Shown piece after piece: positions 1-7,619 of a stretch of 64,000 bases of DNA (position 1 is the first letter of the stretch; every line of letters starts with the position of its first letter). This stretch comes from a virus. The stretch covers positions 1 to 64,000 of IMG/VR virus record IMGVR_UViG_3300005936_000001; one strand, given 5' to 3'. Under the pieces are notes generated by a model. It did no database searches. It saw only the letters and a program-made list of their open reading frames with translations, and was not told the origin of the DNA. Position numbers and translations under genes: made by a program.

Positions 1-93
1 TATTGGGGTGGTCCTGAACAATGGTGGAGACCACATAATGCACAAACCGATGGAATCTTTCTTAATTCATATCAACCATACAGATTAAAATAA
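1..93 (+). CDS. C-terminal end of an unidentified protein (partial)
   Basis: Frame 1 is open from the first base to a TAA at 91-93, giving the last 30 residues of a protein that begins outside the window. The visible tail is aromatic and polar (it contains WWRPHNAQ and ends YRLK) and matches nothing I recognise. It is followed after 14 bases by the next start codon with a clear Shine-Dalgarno site, so it probably belongs to the same transcription unit. No function can be assigned from this fragment. Confidence 0.5.
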   Translation, partial: YWGGPEQWWRPHNAQTDGIFLNSYQPYRLK

Positions 94-107
94 AAAGGAG
101 AGGAAGC

Positions 108-407
108 ATGGGAGTTCAAATTCCAATGAAGGTCGGTCATTCGATAAGCTTTTGTATCGGAGATATCTGTAAAGAAGAAGTTCTCATTAACGAAGTGAAT
201 CACATAGAGGGAAACACCTCTGTGGTAGATCCACAGGTACGTGAGAACTGGCAGAAAGTTATCGACCAGTACAAGAAGGTGTACTGGAAAGACTTTCCAG
301 AGAAGGCGGAAGAAGTATTTAACCGTCTTTTCCAGGAAGGAAGAATATTACAACGTTTTCCGGGTAAAGAACATCTTTCCGGAGAGGATTGGAAGAAGTG
401 GGATTAA
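108..407 (+). CDS. Hypothetical 99-aa protein
   Basis: Small soluble protein with a good Shine-Dalgarno site (AGGAGAGG) just before the ATG. The N-terminal third is mixed beta-like with two Cys (SFCIGDICKEE). The rest is charged and probably helical (REN...VIDQYKKVYWKDFPEKAEEVFNRL). No signal peptide, membrane segment or family motif is visible, and I do not recognise it. Its TAA stop lies inside the loop of a strong terminator hairpin, so it appears to be the last gene of its operon. Confidence 0.7.
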   Translation: MGVQIPMKVGHSISFCIGDICKEEVLINEVNHIEGNTSVVDPQVRENWQKVIDQYKKVYWKDFPEKAEEVFNRLFQEGRILQRFPGKEHLSGEDWKKWD

Positions 408-419
408 TCCCACTTTTTT
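396..419 (+). terminator. Rho-independent terminator overlapping the stop codon
   Basis: A perfect 20-bp inverted repeat AAGTGGGA-TTAA-TCCCACTT (396-415) is followed by TTTT. The 8-bp stem with its U-tract is a textbook intrinsic terminator. The stop codon of the preceding 99-aa gene (405-407) falls in and next to the loop, so the hairpin is partly coding. Confidence 0.85.
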
Positions 420-460
420 AGCTATAACACAATTCAGATGTAAATATATAGAATAACAAC

Positions 461-488
461 TTGAATAATAAACCTTCCATACTATATT
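461..488 (+). promoter_or_regulatory. Putative sigma70-like promoter, possibly leaderless
   Basis: TTGAAT (461-466), 16 bases, then TATATT (483-488) lies in the gap behind the terminator, the expected place for a new promoter. The predicted start of transcription is at or within a few bases of the ATG at 495, and no Shine-Dalgarno site is visible, so the transcript may be leaderless. The CTATATTAA core also occurs before the genes at 1346 and 6991. Confidence 0.4.
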
Positions 489-494
489 AAATAT

Positions 495-767
495 ATGTAC
501 TTATCTAACGCATTACTCGGTTATTATCATTCTTTAAGACATAAGGATGAATATAACGGACGACCTATTCAGGAGGTAAAAGACGAACTCCTGGGAATAG
601 TGAAGAAAGATTATCCGGAAATAACACACGAGATATTAAAAGAAGTTCTATATGCTAATGTCTGGTGTGGAGATTACTGCTGCTGGGATGGAACCTTTAC
701 GGATGGTAAAGGCGAAGTAGGAGTAGTGATAGATGCTCTGGGTAAAGAATTTAATATGGCGCAGTAG
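495..767 (+). CDS. Hypothetical 90-aa protein, 3' end overlaps tRNA-Glu
   Basis: The protein begins MYLSNALLGYYHS and has a helical middle rich in charged residues. A Cys/Trp cluster (NVWCGDYCCWDGTF, about residues 56-69) could bind metal or form a disulfide. No family is recognised. No Shine-Dalgarno site precedes the ATG, and the nearest promoter-like -10 ends six bases upstream, consistent with leaderless translation. The last three codons and the TAG stop (765-767) lie inside the tRNA gene starting at 758, so coding and tRNA sequence are read from the same bases. Confidence 0.6.
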   Translation: MYLSNALLGYYHSLRHKDEYNGRPIQEVKDELLGIVKKDYPEITHEILKEVLYANVWCGDYCCWDGTFTDGKGEVGVVIDALGKEFNMAQ

Positions 768-834
768 ACGAATTGGTAGAGTCACCAGGTTTTCATCCTG
801 GAGTTTGCGGGTTCAAGTCCCGTCTGCGCTTCCA
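758..834 (+). tRNA. tRNA-Glu (anticodon UUC)
   Basis: A full cloverleaf can be folded. The acceptor is GGCGCAG with CUGCGCU (one G-U pair). The D-arm is GAC/GUC around a GGU-containing loop. The anticodon stem CCAGG/CCUGG (785-789, 797-801) carries the loop UUUUCAU with anticodon UUC at 792-794. The variable loop is five bases. The T-arm is GCGGG-UUCAAGU-CCCGU. The terminal CCA is encoded (832-834). The 5' end overlaps the last codons of the upstream CDS. Phage-borne tRNAs usually supplement host decoding, and GAA codons are common in this window. Confidence 0.93.
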
Positions 835-868
835 ATTTTTAATTCGCAATATATTACAGGAGGTTTAT

Positions 869-1270
869 ATGAACGTTACAACAGAGGAATCTTTTAAGAA
901 GTTTATCGGTTATTGTGAACACTGGGTGAATTATTTTAGTCTATCGGACATAGAATTTTTTTATTTTCACGAAGTGATGTCCGGTGAAGAGGCTGATGAT
1001 ATGGCTACATGTGTTTATGGATATTTAGATGCTGTGGCTAATGTTACTCTTAATAAAAACTGGGGGAACTCTAAGGTCACAGATGCTATGCTTAAGAACG
1101 CGGCTTTTGAGGAGATAGCACATGCTTTACTAGGCCCTATAGATGTACTTGCCAGAGATCGTACTTTTAATGAATCTATGCTGGAGTCCGAGATACATCG
1201 TGTTATACGCAGACTGTATAAGATCATACTCAAAGATAGAGCCCTCAAGAAGACTGCAACTTCTTCTTAG
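869..1270 (+). CDS. Phage metallopeptidase-like protein with altered HExxH site
   Basis: 133 aa starting at the ATG with a strong AGGAGG at 859-864. An upstream extension of the frame would run through the tRNA and is rejected. The C-terminal half resembles a family of small phage proteins with a zincin-like helix followed by an ExEHxIIRRL-type helix. Here AAFEEIAHALLGPI is followed by ESEIHRVIRRLYKI. In the expected HExxH the first histidine is Glu (EEIAH), so zinc binding and catalysis may be lost. The family link is from memory of the pattern. Catalytic activity is doubtful, and a structural role is as likely. Confidence 0.5.
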   Translation: MNVTTEESFKKFIGYCEHWVNYFSLSDIEFFYFHEVMSGEEADDMATCVYGYLDAVANVTLNKNWGNSKVTDAMLKNAAFEEIAHALLGPIDVLARDRTFNESMLESEIHRVIRRLYKIILKDRALKKTATSS

Positions 1271-1277
1271 ACAATAG

Positions 1278-1306
1278 TTGTAAACACTTGATAAAATAGC
1301 TATATT
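1278..1306 (+). promoter_or_regulatory. Putative promoter TTGTAA-N17-TATATT
   Basis: TTGTAA (1278-1283), a 17-base spacer and TATATT (1301-1306) lie in the 75-base gap before the gene at 1346. Spacing is ideal for a sigma70-type promoter. The -10 and its flank (CTATATTAA) match the candidates before 495 and 6991. Confidence 0.45.
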
Positions 1307-1345
1307 AATTAGATAAACCAAATTTAAATCAGGAGCAGGAAAAAC

Positions 1346-2152
1346 ATGATTGTGCAGACGAAAATTATTAATCCAACGGATAGTAAACAGCATTACAGCT
1401 GGGTTCCTAAGTACGGGCTGTATATCGCGGCTAAAGACGAAGTCATTATCGACGGAGATATTTACACCTTATCAGCCAGTGTTGTTAAGGATAGGAAATG
1501 TATCGACGAAGATATCAGGACGAAGAGGGTCGAGATTATTATGCTCACAGACCTCCAGGTCGAGAGCATCGAGGAGGCTGTCAAACCAGCCCCAAAAGTA
1601 GTGAAACCTAAACCAGCCCCGAAACCCCCTGTACCTATGTCGAGGAATATCAAAGAAGACGAAGAGCTTCCTCCCGACGAAGAGCCTACCAGAGTTACGG
1701 CACCTAAGGGTACTTTCTCAGAGATTCAGAACGAAGAACTTCCTCGTATACCTGCAGAGCCTATTAGAGATGCGGATCTATCTATCGCTCCGACTCCTAT
1801 GCCGAAAGAAAAAAAATCTGATAGAAGTATTGTCGACGAAGTATTCGACATTGCTAATATCCAAAGCGACGATATTCCGAAAGACATACCCATCGAAGTA
1901 GAAGTATACAAAGAACCTGACTTTATCGACCGGGACGAGGAAATCAATATCCTCGGAAAAGGGCTGGTAGACGGAAGTATCGAAGACAACAAGTCACAAG
2001 CTCTCGATCCTTTTACAGGGGAAGTTTTAAAGAACGATCTTCCTAAAGCGGAGAGTGTCAGCGACTTTTTATGGGGCGGAGACGACGAAGATGTTGTCGA
2101 CGAAAGTACATCCTCAAGTACCGAAGAAGAATCTTCTCCGTGTGCCGAATAA
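1346..2152 (+). CDS. Acidic proline-rich protein, probably virion-associated
   Basis: 268 aa with AGGAGCAGG upstream of the ATG. Residues 1-60 look like a small beta domain (KIINPTDSKQHYSWVPKYG). Residues about 85-110 form a Pro/Lys linker (KPAPKVVKPKPAPKPP). The remainder is very acidic and low in complexity, ending with a short Ser/Glu tail (DESTSSSTEEESSPCAE). Such disordered acidic proteins in phage structural clusters can be scaffold-like or adaptor proteins, but nothing in the sequence proves this. It heads a tightly packed run with the small structural protein at 2184 and the first Ser-rich protein at 2500. Confidence 0.7.
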   Translation: MIVQTKIINPTDSKQHYSWVPKYGLYIAAKDEVIIDGDIYTLSASVVKDRKCIDEDIRTKRVEIIMLTDLQVESIEEAVKPAPKVVKPKPAPKPPVPMSRNIKEDEELPPDEEPTRVTAPKGTFSEIQNEELPRIPAEPIRDADLSIAPTPMPKEKKSDRSIVDEVFDIANIQSDDIPKDIPIEVEVYKEPDFIDRDEEINILGKGLVDGSIEDNKSQALDPFTGEVLKNDLPKAESVSDFLWGGDDEDVVDESTSSSTEEESSPCAE

Positions 2153-2183
2153 AATATAACCAGTATTATAAGGAATATAGAAA

Positions 2184-2480
2184 ATGGCTTTAACTTTAGA
2201 AAGACATACAGGCGGGACTCCTTCACACGCGGCTGTCACTATTGTCAGTACGGAGATAGTTGCTAATAATCTCAACAGGGGTTATTGCCTTATTCAGAAC
2301 GACAGTGCTGTTACAATGTATATTGCTCTGAATGCTCCGGCTGTTCTTAACAGCGGGATACGTCTGAACGCGGGCGGAGGCTCTTACGAGATAAACTATA
2401 CGAATCTCTTTACAGGGCCTATATATGCTATTCACGGCGGAGCGGGTAATGCTAACGCCTGTATACAGGAAGGCCGTTAA
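2184..2480 (+). CDS. Small phage structural protein (98 aa)
   Basis: All-beta looking protein with a pattern I associate with small virion proteins of tailed phages: NNLNRGYCLIQNDSAVTMYIAL, then SGIRLNAGGGSYEINYTN and TGPIYAI. The order is residues in rank, a polar turn, a hydrophobic strand, then a glycine-rich loop. There is no signal peptide or membrane segment. It has a Shine-Dalgarno AAGGAA and sits between the acidic protein and the Ser-rich protein, so a decoration or fibre-accessory role is plausible. Function is inferred from family resemblance only. Confidence 0.6.
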   Translation: MALTLERHTGGTPSHAAVTIVSTEIVANNLNRGYCLIQNDSAVTMYIALNAPAVLNSGIRLNAGGGSYEINYTNLFTGPIYAIHGGAGNANACIQEGR

Positions 2481-2499
2481 TCTTCTACGGAGTTACTAA

Positions 2500-3222
2500 A
2501 TGCCTATTCTCAATCCGAATGTGGATATTTATCAGGGAGGACGGGGCTGGGGAATCTACAATTTTGTAGAGTTTATCCCACCCCCTGCGACTCAGTCTTC
2601 AAGTTCTTCCAGCAGTACGGAAGTTCTGACGACTTCTTCCAGTAACTCCAGTAGCTCAAGCTCAAGTAATTCCAGCAGCTCAAACACAAGCAGTTCCAGC
2701 AATTCAAGCTCCAGCAGCTCCAGTTCCAGCAGTTCCAGCAGCTCCAGCAGTACAGAAGCCATGACGACAAGCTCCAGCAGCTCCAGCAGTACAGAAGTAA
2801 TGACGACAAGTTCTTCAAGCAGTACAGTAAACAAGTCATCAAGTTCAAGCTCTTCAAGCAGTACGGAAGAGTTAACCACCAGTTCAAGTTCAAACAGTTC
2901 AAGCAGTACGGAAGTATTAACTACAAGTTCTTCAAGTAATTCCAGTAGTTCCAGCAGTACAGAAGTATTAACCACCAGTTCGAGTTCAAGCAGTAGTTCT
3001 AACTCGTCAAGCAGTTCTTCAAGCAGTCAGAGTTCTTCAAGCAGTACAGAAGCAAGGACTACCAGTTCCAGCGACTCAAGCAGCTCCAGCGAATTCGATG
3101 CTGTTTTAGGTTTGAATGCCGGAGGATCTTTACTGATTAATGCCGGAGGTTTTCTTAAACTCAACAACGAGGATACACTAAGTACTTCCTCGGAAGATAT
3201 AACCAGTTCGAGTACATCTTAA
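2500..3222 (+). CDS. Serine-rich virion-surface protein (240 aa)
   Basis: An N-terminal stretch of about 30 residues (NPNVDIYQGGRGWGIYNFVEF) is followed by about 170 residues that are mostly Ser. The tract is broken by recurrent TEVLTTSS, TEAMTTSS and TEELTTSS motifs. A short C-terminal block (LGLNAGGSLLINAGGFLKLNN) and an EDITSSS tail close the protein. The same interruption pattern recurs in the adhesins at 8299, 14043 and 55277. The short ends suggest an anchor and a small head separated by a flexible, possibly glycosylated stalk. Antisense open frames here are artefacts of the Ser codons. Confidence 0.75.
   Translation: MPILNPNVDIYQGGRGWGIYNFVEFIPPPATQSSSSSSSTEVLTTSSSNSSSSSSSNSSSSNTSSSSNSSSSSSSSSSSSSSSSTEAMTTSSSSSSSTEVMTTSSSSSTVNKSSSSSSSSSTEELTTSSSSNSSSSTEVLTTSSSSNSSSSSSTEVLTTSSSSSSSSNSSSSSSSSQSSSSSTEARTTSSSDSSSSSEFDAVLGLNAGGSLLINAGGFLKLNNEDTLSTSSEDITSSSTS
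2596..3095 (+). repeat. Poly-Ser coding tract (first of several)
   Basis: Low-complexity coding repeat built from AGC/AGT/TCA/TCC/TCT serine codons in short degenerate blocks with periodic TEVLTT-type interruptions. Mixed codon choice means it is not a simple microsatellite, although short runs such as TCCAGCAGC recur. Confidence 0.85.
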
Positions 3223-3237
3223 TAAAAGGATATAGAA

Positions 3238-5415
3238 ATGAGTAATACATTAGTAAAAGATATGGATTCCGAATCAACCCTCGGAAATACAGATCTGGTA
3301 TATGTCTCCACAGACGAAGGGGGAGGTACCTTTCTGGATGCAAAAATGTCAGCAACCGACCTCAGGGCTAACGTTTCCCCACAACTCGGGAATGTTGTCT
3401 GGGTAACTACAGCGGGTAGCGATTCTACAGGAGACGGCACTTCGGAAAAATCATATGCGAGTATTAAATATGCATTAAGCCAGATCACGGATAACGATAC
3501 AACTCATAGATATACTATTTTAGTTGGTCCCGGAGTATTTACCGAGGACAATCCTATTACATGTAAAAGTTATGTCGATATACGTGGAATAGGTGGGGCA
3601 TATACTGTTAAAGTTGTTGCTCAGAATGTTAATAGTAATATTTTGAATCTGGCAGTATTAGCAAGTGTTGATGATATTACCTTCTCCGGTTGTACCGGTG
3701 CAACTGCTTTATATATGGCTGGAGCAGTAGGAGCGGCTAATATAAATAGATGTACAATTCAGGATTGCCAGACAGGTGTTGGATTAAATAGTATAACAGG
3801 TGGTATTACTTCACACGATCTTACATTTTTCACTACTCCGGTAGTTGGCTCTATTACAACAGGAGTGCATGTTCAGGCAGGAACTATTTCATTGTTCAAT
3901 ACGGAAGGTGTGAACACTCCGTCAATAACAACAGTTTTTAAGATAGAGGGTGCTAATTCCAGTGGTAATATCGACGGAGCATATTTAATAGCTACAGGTA
4001 CAAACGGGCTGTATTGTGATAATGGATGTACATTCGGTTGCTCAAGTATGACAATCAGTGGCTTTACAAATTCAATAAGAATTGGAAGTACCGGAGCTAC
4101 AGACCTTACAATATATAATTCAAAAACAGCTAACTCCGGAACGTACGATTTACTGATTGAATCCGCTACAGCTATTTTTGATGGGTGTTCTATTGAAGTG
4201 ACTAGAGATAAAACATCTATAGCTAGTGGTGCAGATGTTCATACATTTGGACACGATCATTCACTGGATGCACTTAGTGTTTTACAGGATTTAAAAGTAG
4301 GACAGGACGGCATTGGAAACAAAAGTGCCTTTGGTGAAGGTGGTTCTTATAATTTTAATACAAAGGTTATTACATATAACCCTACAGGGGCTGTATACGC
4401 TGATGAAACAGACAGTGCCAACATAAACTTCCCGAGTACTCTTCAGAATGCAGCTATTTATTTCGGAGATATAGATTCCTTTCAGTTTCACGGGCTGGGA
4501 TATATAATGGGTAATACGGATCTTCTGGGGGGGACACTTGTCTGGGAGTATTATGACGGGGGTCCTAACGATTGGTTGGAATTTGACATAATGCATACTA
4601 TAAGTGATTATAGTGATAGAGTAGACCAGTTCACAGGTATAGATGGTACTAAATATACTTTTAGATTGGATTGTTCTTTAACTGCAGGTGTTACAGAAAG
4701 TGATGCCTCGGCTACAGGATGGGTACCAAATATTATAGATGGAGATTCAGGCTATTGGGTAAGATGTCGTGTAGCTACAGCTATTACGACTTCTATGAAT
4801 TTTTCAACTGTTCGGTTTAAAGGTAACTATACAGAGATAAGAGATAACGGAACTATCTCTCATCACGGAGATGCCCGTACTTCTAAGGATAATCAAATAT
4901 TACTTTTTGAGGTGGAAGGTACAGCTGCAGATACTAAAAATCTTAATATCTCAACTAATATATTACTCGTAAAGATAAAAAAGAGTTTGTTTAAAAATGG
5001 TGATCTGGATAAAATATATTTCCGTACAGCAATATTAGACGGCATGGATGTAAGTTGCGGTCTTGATTGGACTGCGAAGGTGTTTACAGATGTAGCACCT
5101 TCCGGAGCTGATCAGACAGCGAAACTACATCTAACATATGCTAAAATAAAAAATGGTGATGCATATGTTAATACTAACCCTGATTCTACCCAATTAATAA
5201 CTGTTACAATACCCGACGGAAATACGTCTAATGAAATACAGACAGTAGTTGCTACAGACAGGTTGGATATCTCCGATCTAGAAGCGGGGGATGAAGTATG
5301 GGGCATGGTGTATAGAGAAGCTAATGAAGCAGGGGATGATCTGGCCGGAGATTTATCTATATCTAATGAATGGATTACTTATTCAAAATGGCAAACAGGA
5401 TCAACCTACGCATAA
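3238..5415 (+). CDS. Tail spike/fibre-like protein with predicted beta-helix
   Basis: 725 aa. After a short N-terminal segment (about 1-55) the sequence carries the signature of phage right-handed beta-helix spikes. It reads WVTTAGSDSTGDGTSEKSYASIKYAL (a GxDxxGDGT start followed by the 'tiling' helix), then VGPGVFTEDNPI and repeated short strands with N/G turns to about residue 340. The remaining half is a mixed beta region with VHTFGHDHSLDAL, a possible intramolecular-trimerisation or receptor-binding part. Such proteins bind or degrade host polysaccharide. No catalytic residues can be named. It sits in the run of surface proteins. Confidence 0.7.
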   Translation: MSNTLVKDMDSESTLGNTDLVYVSTDEGGGTFLDAKMSATDLRANVSPQLGNVVWVTTAGSDSTGDGTSEKSYASIKYALSQITDNDTTHRYTILVGPGVFTEDNPITCKSYVDIRGIGGAYTVKVVAQNVNSNILNLAVLASVDDITFSGCTGATALYMAGAVGAANINRCTIQDCQTGVGLNSITGGITSHDLTFFTTPVVGSITTGVHVQAGTISLFNTEGVNTPSITTVFKIEGANSSGNIDGAYLIATGTNGLYCDNGCTFGCSSMTISGFTNSIRIGSTGATDLTIYNSKTANSGTYDLLIESATAIFDGCSIEVTRDKTSIASGADVHTFGHDHSLDALSVLQDLKVGQDGIGNKSAFGEGGSYNFNTKVITYNPTGAVYADETDSANINFPSTLQNAAIYFGDIDSFQFHGLGYIMGNTDLLGGTLVWEYYDGGPNDWLEFDIMHTISDYSDRVDQFTGIDGTKYTFRLDCSLTAGVTESDASATGWVPNIIDGDSGYWVRCRVATAITTSMNFSTVRFKGNYTEIRDNGTISHHGDARTSKDNQILLFEVEGTAADTKNLNISTNILLVKIKKSLFKNGDLDKIYFRTAILDGMDVSCGLDWTAKVFTDVAPSGADQTAKLHLTYAKIKNGDAYVNTNPDSTQLITVTIPDGNTSNEIQTVVATDRLDISDLEAGDEVWGMVYREANEAGDDLAGDLSISNEWITYSKWQTGSTYA

Positions 5416-5436
5416 TACCCGGAGAAAGGGAATACA

Positions 5437-6162
5437 ATGAATCCAGCCCATACCTTACCAGAAATGTATCAGAAATTCGGCTTATCAGGTGTAGTTATTC
5501 TGATAGGTATATCTCTTATACTCTTCATGGGATACGAAGTAAGTAAATATTTAATAATCCGGCTTATCGAGAGATACTGGCCCGGACTTAGACCTCGTAA
5601 GAATCCCTTGAAAGCGATATTCTTCGATAAGATGAGTGTGCTTCTGTATTACAAGATTCCCCGGTTTTCAGTTAACTGCCCCCTACGAAGAAAGATATTC
5701 ACGAAGATGCTTCGGATATGTTTCGAGGTATGGCGGTCTGAGGCTCAGGAAAAGGCTGTTGTACAGGAAGTGGATAAGCTGGATTCAGAAAAGTATCTTA
5801 ACTTCTGGAAAAACTTTGTATTCAACACCACAGCTAAGTGGGAAGACGAGGCTGTAAAGCAGGGAATACCTGAAATAGCTGTTTTTAAATACAGGGATAT
5901 TCATCAGAAAAATCTTATAATTATAGAAAATGTAGTCGAACAGATATGTAGTTCAGTAGATGTTTATCGATCAAATGCAGAAAGAACGATTGCTATTCTT
6001 GATTTCATGGCTATATTATTAGACATGGCACTGATGGACGCTGAAAAGACAGTGATGCAGCTTAACGGTGAACTCAGTGAAATAGAATTCGAAGGAGTCA
6101 AGTGTGAAGATTGTGATAACGGCAATTGTGAACACAGGGCTGAAGTAGACTCTAATAAATAG
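5437..6162 (+). CDS. Single-pass membrane protein, unknown function
   Basis: 241 aa with one clear N-terminal transmembrane segment (about residues 17-40, GVVILIGISLILFMGYEV) flanked by a basic stretch (ERYWPGLRPRKNPLK), so the remaining helical domain is likely cytoplasmic. The C-terminus has two Cys pairs (CEDCDNGNC, about residues 225-233), a possible small metal site. A holin-like role is conceivable because a lipoprotein lies nearby, but the long soluble domain is atypical for a holin and no endolysin is recognised in the window. Confidence 0.6.
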   Translation: MNPAHTLPEMYQKFGLSGVVILIGISLILFMGYEVSKYLIIRLIERYWPGLRPRKNPLKAIFFDKMSVLLYYKIPRFSVNCPLRRKIFTKMLRICFEVWRSEAQEKAVVQEVDKLDSEKYLNFWKNFVFNTTAKWEDEAVKQGIPEIAVFKYRDIHQKNLIIIENVVEQICSSVDVYRSNAERTIAILDFMAILLDMALMDAEKTVMQLNGELSEIEFEGVKCEDCDNGNCEHRAEVDSNK

Positions 6163-6172
6163 GAGAAGCAGA

Positions 6173-6949
6173 ATGAAGACAGTTGTACTACTCGGTGATT
6201 TACACGCGGCACATCTTGCGGGATTAACTCCCCCGGGATGGATGGTACGGGCTGAAAGATTCCCTCAAGTCAATCAGATGCAAAATGAGATGTGGAAGTA
6301 CTATAAAGGGTGGGTGAAGAAATATAAGAAGCCTGATCTCCTTATATGTAATGGAGACGCATGCGACGGAAAAGGAAATAAAAGTGGAGGTAACGAATTA
6401 ATAACATCAGATTTACACGAGCAGGCCGATATAGCTGTCTCTGCCCTCGAGATGTGGGACGCGGAAAAGATCGTCATGACTACAGGAACCCGGTACCACA
6501 CAGCGACAGGGTCCGGCGAGGATGTGGAACAGATAATCGCAGACAAACTCGGAGCACAGATATTCGATCATGCGTTTGTTAGGATGGAAGGGCTGTTACT
6601 GGACATCAAACATTTTATAGGAAGTTCCAGTATCCCATGGGGAAGACATTCAGCAGTAGCTAGAGACCGTGTCCAGAATCTACTTTGGCAGGAACAGGAC
6701 GGTCAGCCCAAGTCGGATATCTTCGTCAGATCACATTGTCACTACCATCAATACGCAGGCGGCCCGGGTTGGTTGTCAATGACTCTCCCAGCCCTACAGG
6801 CCCCCGCTACGCGCTTTGGGGCAATGATATGCTCAGGAACCGTAGACTTCGGTATTGTTGTAATGACACTGGATAATGGGAAGATTCTGGAATGGCATCC
6901 GGAGATTATAAGACTTAAAAGTTGTTTCCCGGAAGTCGTAACAGTTTAA
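6173..6949 (+). CDS. Calcineurin-like metallophosphoesterase
   Basis: 258 aa with the metallophosphoesterase blocks in order. These are GDLHAAH near the N-terminus (D-x-H), CNGDACDGKG around residue 60 (GDxxD), TGTRYHTATGSGED around 105 (in the position of GNH[ED]), and a late VRSHCHYHQ (H-x-H) near residue 185. These would supply the two-metal centre. Phages often carry such enzymes. The substrate could be a nucleic-acid end, a cyclic nucleotide or a phosphosugar and cannot be told from sequence. AGGAG precedes the ATG. Confidence 0.75.
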   Translation: MKTVVLLGDLHAAHLAGLTPPGWMVRAERFPQVNQMQNEMWKYYKGWVKKYKKPDLLICNGDACDGKGNKSGGNELITSDLHEQADIAVSALEMWDAEKIVMTTGTRYHTATGSGEDVEQIIADKLGAQIFDHAFVRMEGLLLDIKHFIGSSSIPWGRHSAVARDRVQNLLWQEQDGQPKSDIFVRSHCHYHQYAGGPGWLSMTLPALQAPATRFGAMICSGTVDFGIVVMTLDNGKILEWHPEIIRLKSCFPEVVTV

Positions 6950-6990
6950 AAAAGCATATAATCAGACTATATTAAATACAGGAGCGAAAC

Positions 6991-7272
6991 ATGAATGTCT
7001 CTGGAGGAACGTTGGATAAAAAAGTAACAACGCTGAGAATGAGTGAAGATCTCTGGAAAGAGTTCGATCAGATAGCAAAGGAAAACCCTACCGAGTCGAC
7101 AGTCGTCTGGGATCCGGAAGCGGAAAAGATACTTACTAAGTATTATCCGATAACATCCACAAGGGTGGTATCGGAAATGCTGGCTAAGGTGTTTCCGGAA
7201 CAGGAGTGGACAGAGTCTAAGGTCAGGGCTAAAGCCAGAAGAATGTTTCTGGAAAAGGAAGGTAAGGCATGA
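6991..7272 (+). CDS. Small helical DNA-binding-like protein (GcrA/SANT-like pattern)
   Basis: 93 aa. The first 30 residues (VTTLRMSEDLWKEFDQIAKE) resemble a ribbon-helix-helix opening. Residues about 40-90 follow the pattern W-x2-E-x3-I-L-x2-Y-x5-S-x4-V-x2-M-L...W-T-x2-K-V-x2-K-A-R-R, as in GcrA- or SANT-type helix-turn-helix domains. This is a pattern call without a search. The preceding gap has a TATATT -10-like box (968-973 of kb 6), and the gene overlaps the next by ATGA, implying co-translation with the lipoprotein. A regulatory role is plausible. Confidence 0.45.
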   Translation: MNVSGGTLDKKVTTLRMSEDLWKEFDQIAKENPTESTVVWDPEAEKILTKYYPITSTRVVSEMLAKVFPEQEWTESKVRAKARRMFLEKEGKA

Positions 7273-7619
7273 AATATTTAATACTTATATTACTGTTAGT
7301 CTGTGCGGGCTGTGCTACTCCCAGTAAAATTATTAGAGAGTACACAATCATAGATGGTAAGTCTTATCTAATTAAAGAAACTATAGAATATGATAACAGT
7401 ACTTTTTACTCTATAAGGGTATATGGTCTTGATGTTGGTATTGACCCTACTACGAAAATACCGACAATTAGGTTTGGAGTAATTAAATATGAATCTGCCA
7501 GGATCAGTAAAGGTCAGATATATGATTCTGAATTTGGATTCAGTGATATTTCACTCATAAAAGGTGAGGGTGAAGGTTATCAATGTTTTCGTATAGAGGA
7601 TACCAAGGATGCAGATTAG
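7269..7619 (+). CDS. Predicted lipoprotein (116 aa)
   Basis: It begins MKYLILILLLVCAGCATPSK: a positive residue, a hydrophobic core and a lipobox-like VCAGC with Cys15 as the likely lipidated residue, so it should be exported and membrane anchored. The mature part is polar and beta-like. Its position after a membrane protein and before a phospholipase-like gene invites comparison with outer-membrane spanins or superinfection-exclusion lipoproteins, but no defining motif supports either. Start and stop overlap both neighbours. Confidence 0.65.
   Translation: MKYLILILLLVCAGCATPSKIIREYTIIDGKSYLIKETIEYDNSTFYSIRVYGLDVGIDPTTKIPTIRFGVIKYESARISKGQIYDSEFGFSDISLIKGEGEGYQCFRIEDTKDAD

Noticed and set aside
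773-868. N-terminal extension of the metallopeptidase-like gene
   Set aside because: The extension reads through the tRNA-Glu gene; the ATG at 869 has a strong ribosome site.
2573-2975. Minus-strand open frames rich in Leu/Glu opposite the first Ser tract
   Set aside because: They are the complement of serine codons. They lack ribosome sites and mirror the sense repeats; the same holds at 8538-8915, 12090-12524, 14312-14908, 55612-55980 and 56236-56799.
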